Part shown: positions 55,511 through 64,000 of the stretch, piece after piece
Numbering within the stretch: position 1 is the stretch's first letter
Layout: each line of letters starts with the position of its first letter
Assembly (NCBI GenBank): GCA_018292915.2
Contig: JACVVK020000005.1
Span: 4,884,001-4,948,000 of the forward strand
Source: Batillaria attramentaria
Lineage: Eukaryota; Mollusca; Gastropoda; Batillariidae
Reading direction: 5' to 3'
Length of the DNA: 64,000 bases
Made by a program: the position numbers and the translations under genes
Notes under the pieces: model-generated
Database searches by the model: none
Told to the model about the DNA's origin: nothing
The model's input: only the letters and a program-made list of their open reading frames with translations

Positions 55511-55816
55511 CAGGTCCCGTAGTGTAATAGTCAAGGTTAGGGCTTTTAGCCCCGGGTTAGAGTCTAACCTCGAACTAAACTGACTAGCTCTAGGGTTAAA
55601 TTTTCTGTTTTTCAGTCAGTTTCTGTTTTAAATCAGGAATCGGGCCCATTCCAGGAAGGTACCTGAGCCGTTACTGATAGAGGGATTCAGTTTTCTTCCT
55701 TTCTTCGCTTCCTTTTTTTTTAAATTTAATTTTGCTTTTGGGTTTCTTTTGTCCTAGTCTGGGTTAGGCCCGTAGCCGTGGGTTAAATTAACCTCGACTT
55801 TTACATTCGGGCCCTG
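55511..55816 (+). mobile_element. MITE family with GGGCCCGNATGTAA ends, copy 2
   Basis: Starts caggtcccgtagtgtaatag, continues tcaaggttagggcttttagc and ends ttacattcgggccctg. The two ends are inverted repeats of about 25-30 bp with mismatches. No coding capacity. Confidence 0.78.
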
Positions 55817-56374
55817 GTCTCCGAAACTTCAAACTGTACCTACAGAGACTGGTTCAGCTGCTTAGATTTATTGTCTACGAGAAGGGGATGGGTGGGTGTG
55901 GGTGTTTGGTGTTTAACGTCTCAGTTTTTTCACCAGTGACACACGGGTGATAAGAGACTAAAGGGGAGGGGTGTGTGACGTTGGGGGGGGGGGGACTAGA
56001 CTGGGCACGTGCGTTGTAGTATTGTCCAGTTCATGGATTTGTTTGGGGATGATGCAGCGTGTTTTTTTTTTTTGTTGTTGTTTTTTTTTTTGCAATTCAA
56101 GTTTTGCAAAACGTTCGTCGCTTCCGGGCTCACAAGAGTCTAAGTACGTTCGGACCCGCCCCCCAGTTTCCCCCAGATGAACATGAAAACAAGAAGAAAA
56201 AAACACAAACAAACAAACGCTAAACCCTCTAAACTCCAAACACAGACCCAGTCAGTGTCTTTATATAACCACCGAGTCAGCCAAACCATTTCAGTGTCTT
56301 TAAAAGTTTCTAAAAAAAGAACCGGAATTTATTTTTCACAATGTGCTCCTCTTTTGTCTGTCAGAGCCCTGTAA

Positions 56375-56541
56375 GAATAAATAATAGCTGCCCTGACCCT
56401 TCGCACCACGTGATTGTAATGTGTTTATGTCCAGTGTGTGAGAGAATGCGTGTGATTCACGTGAGCGCTTTGAGCCGATTCATGAAATCAGTTGGGTAAA
56501 GCGCCTATACAATACTCATTATTATTATTGTTATTATTGGT
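56375..56541 (+). mobile_element. Second SINE family, 3' tail fragment
   Basis: Contains gacccttcgcaccacgtgat, gtgagagaatgcgtgtgatt, cgctttgagccgattcatga and taaagcgcctatacaatact followed by ATT repeats. It lies just before the hairpin repeat block at 56553. Confidence 0.8.
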
Positions 56542-56552
56542 AATATCGTGCT

Positions 56553-56965
56553 GTGTCGATAGGCCTACACTTATTCAAAGTCTCGTCAGTCCTACGTGTT
56601 AGTCCGAAGTGTCGATGGTCCTACTGGAAAAATCTAAAGAAGCACAGGACTATCGACACGTAGGACTAATGATACGTACCACTGACGAAATTTCGAGGAG
56701 GTGGAGGACTATCGACATGCAGAACCGTTGACCGTAGGACTATGGAGAATCCGGACTATCGACACGTATTACCACTAAAATACGTGTTGATAGTCCTACT
56801 GGAAAAATCTAAAGGAGCACAGGACTATCGACACGTAGGACTAATGATACGTACCTCTGACGAAATCAAGTTTCGAGGAGGTGGAGGACTATCGACATGC
56901 AGAACCGTCGATCGTAGGACCATGGAGAATCCAGACTATCGACACATATTACGACTAAAATACGC
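56553..56965. repeat. GTCGATAGTCCTACGTGT repeat, second block with two hairpins
   Basis: Repeats the right-arm layout: sense lead gtcgataggcctacactta, hairpins at 56609-56659 and 56784-56834 with the same loop ctggaaaaatctaaag, then gatacgta, tttcgaggaggtgg and gagaatccggactatcgaca. Two tandem copies of a ~170-base module. Confidence 0.85.
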
Positions 56966-57322
56966 AAAATTCTAACCGTGGTTTAGGAATTATTCGTCCG
57001 CACGCGCCTGTATCTTTTACGCCTGTGCGAATACCCGAACCATTTTGTTCTCTTTCACCCACCAATGCACTGACTACGCCAGATGTCATTTAAGTGCCTG
57101 CAGATGTGGTCGTTTATGAGGCATTTATGCGGTCGTTTTATGAGGTCGTTTATGCCCCCCGGACCCCTCTATCATAGCACGTCAGCTCGCGGTCGTGGTT
57201 TTTCCGCTTCGTCACTAAATGCTACTAACTTTCCACCCTTTTGGATCAGGGACCATTTTAAGCCGTGAAGCATATATATACATGTATATACATGCATGCA
57301 CATCTGTACGAACAGTGACCCA

Positions 57323-57570
<248 letters not shown>

Positions 57571-57610
57571 AAAAAAGGACCACATGTATGAAAATGCAAG
57601 TAAATGACAA

Positions 57611-57790
57611 TACAGTAGAACCTCTTTTGGGTGACCACCCCTTTGGGAGACCACCTGTTTGTGCAGACCAATGTTACAATGATACTGGGTTGCACTTCTT
57701 CACTGTCTGGTTTCTTTTGGGTGACCACCTCTCTTGTAAGACCACCCGTATCTGGCCAAAGAGTGGTCGCCCAAAAGAAGTTGTACTGTA
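57611..57790. mobile_element. pogo/Tc1-like MITE with TA target duplication
   Basis: 180 bases with inverted ends TACAGTAGAACCTCTTTTGG / ...CCAAAAGAAGTTGTACTGTA, about 28 bp with a few mismatches, starting and ending in TA. Interior repeats gggtgaccacc / gagaccacc. CAGTAGAACCTC-type ends and TA targets are typical of pogo-family non-autonomous elements. Confidence 0.85.
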
Positions 57791-58279
57791 CTTCGGGAAA
57801 TGACTGTTGTATGCAGCAACCGACTGAAGTGGTAATGCAGGTCTGCATGTCAAGTTACAACTTGAAAGTCTCACATAATGAGTACAACTGGTCGCTGCTG
57901 TTGGAATGGGCCACACAGACGGTCGTGATAGTGATGGGGATTATAAGGTTTAGGTTCGTCGCGTACCTTGTCTCCAAAAATAGACGACTTTGTCCATTAC
58001 AGCGTAACAGCTCCTCATCAAACTGTGACTAATCTTCGAGCTTCCACCGTGAGGCTTCTGCAATAAAAATTTCTCGAGTTGAAGCTGCGATAGCATCTCT
58101 GATGTGACTGCCAGTCTCAGTCTGGTGGTGCGTTTGAATGTCGGAGCGATGACTGACCAGATGACCAGCTATCACTTGAAATCTCGTCGTGCATATTCAG
58201 CTACTGTAATAAAGATATCTAACTATTGTTAATGTCCGCAGGGCCAGACTGTTCTTTAGTATTTCAAATAACCCCCCCC

Positions 58280-58280
58280 C

Positions 58281-58317
<37 letters not shown>

Positions 58318-58327
58318 CTCGCTCTCT
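58280..58327 (+). repeat. (CT)n microsatellite
   Basis: CT run directly before the SINE at 58326. Confidence 0.93.
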
Positions 58328-58490
58328 CCGGGATAGCCGAGTGGTGGAGCGTTGGACTCTCAGTGTTCGGATCAGTCGTGAATTCGTATCCCGACTGGGG
58401 CCAAATATTTGTACTGGCCTTTTTCTCGTTGCCCTGTCTTTGATATCACCCGTACATGGTGGAAAAGGACGTTAAATTCCCCCCCCCCCT
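58326..58490 (+). mobile_element. tRNA-Lys-type SINE next to CT and GT microsatellites
   Basis: Starts in a CT run (58280-58327) with ccgggatagccgagtggtgg, contains ccaaatatttgtactggcc and ends ggaaaaggacgttaaattcc followed by a C run. Both ends have been replaced or expanded by simple repeats. Confidence 0.8.
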
Positions 58491-58515
58491 CTGTCTCTCT
58501 CTCCGGTTCTCTCTC

Positions 58516-58518
<3 letters not shown>

Positions 58519-58571
<53 letters not shown>

Positions 58572-58762
58572 CGCGCACGCGCTCTCTCTCTCTCTTTCTC
58601 GCTCTGTGTGTGTGTGGGCCGAAAAGCCTAAACTAAATAAAACATTTGTCATTGTCATTGTCATTGTCGCTCTGTGTGTGTGTGTGCGTGCGTGCGTGCG
58701 TCACAGTGCGTCCGTGCGCGCGCGCGCGTGTGTGTGTGCGTGCGTGCGTGTGTGTGTGTGTG
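58519..58762 (+). repeat. GT / CT / GC compound repeat
   Basis: GT run 58519-58578, CT units, attgtc repeats (58645-58668), then GT and GCGT units to 58762. Confidence 0.9.
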
Positions 58763-59810
58763 TTCTGTTGCCGTCAAGTTGAGTTTGGAGTGAGGAAAAA
58801 GTTACACTACTAGTATCAACGCCTCGTAAACCTCTCATGCGCATTGAGCGAAGGCAAAGTATCGGGATACGTGTGCAGATTCATTTCCTCAGTTTATTTT
58901 TTTTTCCTCCTTTGGCTTCTCCTTTCCTGTTTATAGTGCTCGCGGGACACGTTTCCCATTCGGTTGTCGGTTTATGTCTACTTATATGTTTACTGGTGCA
59001 CACTGAGTCTGCCAGTTGACAATATCAGATCGGCAGTATTGATCATTCCCGCCGACTTAGTTGTTGTTTGGTCAATAAAACGCCCGTAACACCACGTGGG
59101 AACCCAGGCTATTAAGTGAGGCAGAAAGTGAATGAGAGGATATTACCTTCGATGATTTTGTTTTCTTTTTGGGGAATCAGTAAGAGGGTCCAAAAGGGAC
59201 AGTTTTGGAAGGTTTGCTTTTTAAGTTGTTTCTCTATAGAGAAACAACTTCATGGGATGGGGCAGATTTCGCTGCGCGCAGCAGCAAGTTTCAGTGGTAC
59301 AAAACAAGGCTGTGACGTTTCTCCAGACATTACATACTTTCGCGCACACTGTGACGTAACGAAATCTGCGTCATAGACACTTGACGTGCACAGTGCACAC
59401 TATGCTGCTGCGTTCTTTTTGGCGGGAGTTGTGTGTGTGTGTGTGTGTGTGTGTGACAGTGTGTGTGTGTGGACGGATGTAATGATGGCTATCTCCTAAA
59501 CCACCTCGTTTGTTGTTGTTGTTTTTTCCTTCCATCATTATCTTGCCTTTGTTTGAATTGTTATTTCCCATTTCATGTTTGTACTTTTCTTTTTTTAACA
59601 ACTATTGCCAGCAAAACATATAGATTCTATATAGAAAACACACAGCAGCACCAACTTTACAGCAAGGCAGTTGGGTAGATTTGCTTATCATGGACAGTGG
59701 CAGACGATCATCATGGACATTAAGCTGTCTGCTACAATAGACTATTCAGTGTCCGAGTGTCAGCGGCCACTGGCTGTGCCCCGGACAGTCGAACTGAGGT
59801 CGTGTTCGCT

Positions 59811-59811
<1 letters not shown>

Positions 59812-59905
<94 letters not shown>

Positions 59906-59906
59906 C
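59812..59906 (+). repeat. (GT)n(GA)n microsatellite
   Basis: About 36 GT units followed by GA units and then cagacagaca-like sequence. Confidence 0.95.
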
Positions 59907-60384
59907 CAGAGAAAGAGAAACAGACACAGATAGGGCCAGAGAGCTAGAGACAGACAGACAGGCAGACAGATATGTTACAACTGAGCATGTGAAGAACAAT
60001 TACGTCAAGTGTCTGAGCCTCAGTTCAGTTTCAAATTACCGTCGGTGGTGGTGCTGGACGGAGGTAGGAGGGACTGAAACCGGGGATGGGGGAGGATGTC
60101 TGTGCAGTTGCATTGTGTTTCCGGCAAAGACCTGCTCAGGGTTTAGGGTGACCAGGGTTTGTGACTATGTAACCAGGACGGCACAGATTTGCTCCCCAAA
60201 TGTTTCTTTCCTGGAGAACGGAAGCAGGTGTTTGAAAGGTCAAAACCACCAGAACAATGGCGTGGCTTTGGTTAGCGCACAGATGCAGGTGTTCAGACAA
60301 TGGTTTGCGAGTGCCTGAAATTCTGACTTGCGAGCAGTTCACCAAGTCTTCGAAATGAAATAATTTCTGTATACCTCTTTGCAA

Positions 60385-60388
<4 letters not shown>

Positions 60389-60450
<62 letters not shown>

Positions 60451-60453
60451 CAC

Positions 60454-60512
<59 letters not shown>
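60389..60512 (+). repeat. Two (GT)n runs separated by gccacg
   Basis: About 30 GT units each side of a short gccacg spacer. Confidence 0.95.
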
Positions 60513-60514
<2 letters not shown>

Positions 60515-61013
60515 TATGGCTGTTGACTGACTATGATCATTAGATTGGATCAGCTGAGTAGTCTTGAACCCTACCCCACACCATCCCACCCCCACCCGGC
60601 CACCACTAACATTCCTGTTGTCTTGTAGTGCAGCGAGTGACCAGTGAAATGTTAGTCTATAGTGCTCCTCTTTCTGAAAAGCGGATGCGGCATAGGCGGG
60701 AGCAGAGACTGAGAAGCGCAGAAAATGCTCCCCCCCCCCCTCCCCCACACGCACACTCACACACACCCTTCCCACCTCCCCCCAACCCCCCAAAAGGAAA
60801 TGCAAGGGAAAAATCAAATCGATTTTTGCTTCCTGGAGGATTTGGAGGATTTCGCTCGTCACGAGAGCAGGAAATTACGGGTCCAGAGAACGCAATAATT
60901 ACTGTTTGCGTCGTCTTCAGGATAAGGGTCTGCACTCTTCTTGCCGCTGTGTATGCGAGAGCGGGGTGAAATCTCGCCCTTAGGGCCTTACGCCTGTGTC
61001 TGCTGTGGTGGAG

Positions 61014-61160
61014 GAGGGCCGGGGTAGTAGCCACTGTTACTGTTTGGGTCGAGGGTTCGAATTCCAGCTGGGAGTCAACTATTTGTGCTGGCGTTTTTCC
61101 TAGTTGTTCCGTCTTTGATACCACCCGTAGAGAAAAGGACGTTAAACCCGACAACAAGTG
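61014..61160 (+). mobile_element. tRNA-Lys-type SINE, diverged
   Basis: gccggggtagtagccactg head, gggttcgaattccagctggg B-box region, tatttgtgctggcgtttttc body and aaaaggacgttaaaccc end. Confidence 0.75.
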
Positions 61161-61227
61161 AAATCTGTTCCGACTCCATTCCGTACACGTTGCCCCTGTC
61201 TCCAGAGGTGAAATCTCGCCCGTACGC

Positions 61228-61400
61228 GGGAAGCCGGGAATGCCGAATGGTAGAGCGTTGGACTTTCAGTGCTCGGGTCGTGAGTTCGAATCCCGGCTGG
61301 GGTCAAATGTTTGTGCTGGCCTTTTTCTCGTTGCCCCGTCTTTGATATCACCCGTGCGTGGTGGAAAAGGACGTTAAACTCCCAAATACCCACACACCCT
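61228..61400 (+). mobile_element. tRNA-Lys-type SINE inserted in the 39-bp minisatellite
   Basis: gaagccgggaatgccgaatg head, gagttcgaatcccggctggg, and the standard body and CACCCA-like end. The flanks repeat tcgcccgta on both sides (about 61216 and 61403), consistent with a short target duplication inside the minisatellite. Confidence 0.85.
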
Positions 61401-61429
61401 CCCTCGCCCGTAGCCGTCGCCTCTGCCTC

Positions 61430-62340
61430 CAGAGGCGAAATCTTACGCGTCACCTCTGTCACTAGAAGCGAAATCTCGCTCTTGCGCTCGCTTGTGTCTT
61501 TAGAGGTGAAATCTCGCCCGCACGCGTCCCCTGTGTTTCCAGAGGTGAAATCTCGCCCGCACGCGTCCCCTGTGTTTCCAGAGGTGAAATCTCGCCCGCA
61601 CGCGTCCCCTGTGTTTCCAGAGGTGAAATCTCGCCCGTACGCGATCCCGTGCCTCCAGAGGCGAAATCTTACGCGTCACCTCTGTCTCTAGAAGCGACAT
61701 CTCGCTCTTACGCTCGCTTCAGTGTATCTATGGAGACGAAATTTCGCCCTTTTGCGCCGCCTGTGTCTCTGGAGGTGAAGCCTCTTCCTTAGCACGTCGC
61801 TTGTGTCTGTAGAGATGAAATGTAGCCCGCACGCGTGCCCTGTGTCTCCAGAGGCGAAATCTTACGCGTCACCCCTGTCTCTAGATAGAAGCGACATCTC
61901 GCTCTTACGCTCGCTTGTATCTTTAGAGGCGAAATTTCGCCCTTACGCGTTGCCTGTGTCTCCGAAGGTGAAGCCTCTTCCTTACACGTCGCCTGTGTCT
62001 ATAGAGATGAAATGTCGCCATTACTGATTACGCGTCGCCTGTGTCTCCAGAGATTAGGCCTGCGTCTGTGGGGATGAAATCTCGCCCTTACACGTCGCCA
62101 ATGTCTCCAGAGGTGAAATCGCGAGATCAGTCTCGCCCTTGTGTGTCGTCAGTTAGCGGTAAAACTTTAGGCTTGCACGTTGGCTGTGTCAGTCTTTAGA
62201 AGTGAAATGTCACCCTTACGCGTAACTGGTGTTCTCCAGGCAGGAATTGAAATCTCTCGCCCGTACCGGCGCGTCATCTGTCTCCAGAGGTGAAATCTCA
62301 CCCGTCCGCATCGCCTGTGTCTCCAGAGCAAAGCTCGGGC
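61430..62340 (+). repeat. 39-bp minisatellite (gaggtgaaatctcgcc family)
   Basis: Units such as ccagaggtgaaatctcgccc then gcacgcgtcccctgtgttt; three near-perfect 39-bp copies at 61500-61620, then increasingly diverged copies to about 62340, and stray units at 60965 and 61190. Because 39 is a multiple of 3 the array reads as an open 13-residue repeat, but there is no gene context. Confidence 0.85.
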
Positions 62341-62737
62341 CTTGAGCAAGTTTGGCAGATTCGCCACGTGTCCGCAGAACGCCCCGACATCACGTTTTGT
62401 CCGTACGACCGGCAGCCCGCTGGGCTTACAAGACGTGTGTATCATCAGCAGCAGGCCAAACACGCACACGAAACACCTCCAGGCACGCCTTTGCAGGTGA
62501 AGATTTTTCCGGGTTGACAGACCCACAGGCACGCGACTGGCTTTCAGCTTTAACTCTCGTCTTATACAGGTCAGGGGCGAGCCCGAAAAATCGACCTCAG
62601 CCCTGAGGTAGCTTACGTGCTGTTCCTAACCCGTGCTGCGCACCAGAGTGCACGTGTTTTTTCGGGCTTGTCCCTGTACTGCAGAATCCCTCTGACACCG
62701 GTGTAGTTCGCTCCTCAGTACAGCTTTTTGCACCTCA

Positions 62738-63007
62738 GGGCCCGTATGTAAAAGTCGAGGTTAATTTAACCCACGGCTACGGGCCTAACCCAGACTAGGA
62801 CAAAAGAAACCCAAAAGGAAAATTAAGAAAGGAAGCAAAGAAAGGTAGAAAAAAAATCCTTCTATAACGACTTAGGCACCTTGCTGGAGTGTGCCCGCTT
62901 CTTGATTTATAACAAAAAACAGCAGAAAATTCAACCATAGGGCTAGTTCGAGGTTAGACTCTAAGCCGGGGCTAAAAGCCCTAACCTCGACTATTACATA
63001 CGGGCCC
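62738..63007 (-). mobile_element. MITE family with GGGCCCGNATGTAA ends, copy 3 (best ends)
   Basis: Opposite orientation to copies 1 and 2. GGGCCCGTATGTAA at 62738 pairs with TTACATACGGGCCC ending at 63007, extended by gtcgaggtta / taacctcgac. The interior carries the same cctaacccagactaggacaa sequence in reverse complement. Confidence 0.82.
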
Positions 63008-63012
63008 AGGTG

Positions 63013-63160
63013 TGCAAATGCACTACGGTTCTCTAGGCTCTACTCAGTATAGCGATAGCACCATTAACCCGAGGTATTAGTCCTAACGCTAACGCTAGCC
63101 CTAAACCTAAACCCGACGCTAACCCTAACCTCCCAAACGCCTAGGGCGAACTATACAACT
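63013..63160 (+). repeat. Dispersed repeat with degenerate CCTAAC units, copy 2
   Basis: aaatgcactacggttctcta, agcgatagcaccattaaccc, then cctaacgctaacgctagccc, cctaaacctaaacccgac and ctaaccctaacc. It directly follows the MITE at 62738. Confidence 0.55.
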
Positions 63161-63349
63161 GAGCCACAATCCCCGTCATAAATATGCAGATGGTGACTCA
63201 GGGACGAAGTATTCACGGTTCTAGACTGACATTTCGCAAGCCTGTCACTCCTCCGGTCGATCTGCCGGGATATGTAGGTCAAAACAGACAGGCATGCACT
63301 GCGGTCTTTTCTCCTTGGCCCAGAAGGATCTGTGTAGCACCAGAAGTAC

Positions 63350-63745
63350 TGGGCGGTCGGTGGTCTAGTGGTTAAGCGACTTCGTCACCAGTGCGAGAGG
63401 GCAAGTTCCGAGTCCCACTCGGGGCAAAGAATTTTTCCTTCACCTACGTTTGTTTAGACCGAACGTCGGGGGTTCTCTCCGGGCAATTCCCCCCCCCCCC
63501 CCCCCCTGCTTTGGAAATGTTTAGCCCTCAAAATTTGAAAATAAATGCAATTTTAAATTTCGAAACTTAATTAGCTGAGCTGACCCTTCGCACCTCATGA
63601 TTGTAATGTGTTCATGTCCATTGTATCAAAGAATGCGCGTTGTTCACGTGAGTGTGCGTGTTGCGTTTTGTTCGCGGCGCTTTGAGCTGATTCAAGAAAT
63701 TTGATAAAGCGCCTGTACAACATTCAGTCATTAGTTTTATTAGTG
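63350..63745 (+). mobile_element. Second SINE family, full-length but diverged
   Basis: gggcggtcggtggtctagtg head, cgtcaccagtgcgagag, middle with a C run (63487-63506), gctgagctgacccttcgcac and tail ctttgagctgattcaagaaa. The ATT tail is decayed. Confidence 0.82.
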
Positions 63746-64000
63746 TTATTTTGATGTTGTCGCTGTGCGTAGACAAGAATGGCAAGGTGGGACTGAGAAG
63801 AGGAGGCGAAGATGCAAGGTACGTTGCGGGCGCCTGTGAACAGACCTCGAGGAGTGCCGACTGTTGGATGTTCTGTTTGACACGATTAGCTCGTGGAGCG
63901 CCAGGTCCCCTCTGTGGTTGTGTGTGCTCGTCTCTTTGCGGTAAAACAAGGATTGGCTTTCCGCCGTTGTCTTCTGTCCTTTCGTGCGAATTTGTCGTGC

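Overview
This is an animal (metazoan) genomic window: its genes are split into many exons with GT...AG introns and sit among microsatellites, SINEs, LINE tails and many small non-autonomous DNA transposons. The repeat style (dense (CA)n, tRNA-headed SINEs, LINE/SINE tails ending in ATT- or ATC-type repeats) and the protein sequences, which are recognisable but clearly divergent from vertebrate ones, suggest a lophotrochozoan, most likely a gastropod mollusc. The species is inference.

Three protein-coding genes can be supported. (1) Positions 2237-34840, + strand: a complete SIPA1L-family gene (signal-induced proliferation-associated 1-like; RapGAP plus PDZ plus C-terminal coiled coil). I could join 25 coding exons with consistent splice phases into a 1707-residue protein (CDS 2720-28775), followed by a roughly 6 kb 3' UTR. 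(2) Positions about 34925-39030, - strand: a complete PIGH gene (subunit H of the GPI-GlcNAc transferase), five coding exons, 215 residues, tail-to-tail with SIPA1L. (3) From 40349, + strand: the first coding exon of a type II membrane protein that closely resembles the start of GALNT2/GALNT16-type polypeptide N-acetylgalactosaminyltransferases, head-to-head with PIGH. The rest of the window (40442-64000) shows no other exon and is best read as its long first intron (or intron plus intergenic DNA). SIPA1L1, PIGH and GALNT16 lie in the same region of human chromosome 14q24, and SIPA1L2 and GALNT2 on 1q42, so this looks like an ancestral linkage block.

The 40-64 kb part is a repeat-rich desert. 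It holds copies of two tRNA-derived SINE families, a three-copy MITE family with GGGCCC ends, hAT-like and pogo-like MITEs, a LINE 3' end, a 39-bp-period minisatellite, and an unusual repeat family built from the motif GTCGATAGTCCTACGTGT, with conserved hairpins and a 32-bp tandem array. SIPA1L introns and its 3' UTR carry more of the same mobile elements, several with perfect target-site duplications.

The three genes do not form a pathway. SIPA1L regulates Rap GTPases at cell junctions or synapses; PIGH acts at the ER in GPI-anchor synthesis; the GALNT-like protein would start mucin-type O-glycosylation in the Golgi.
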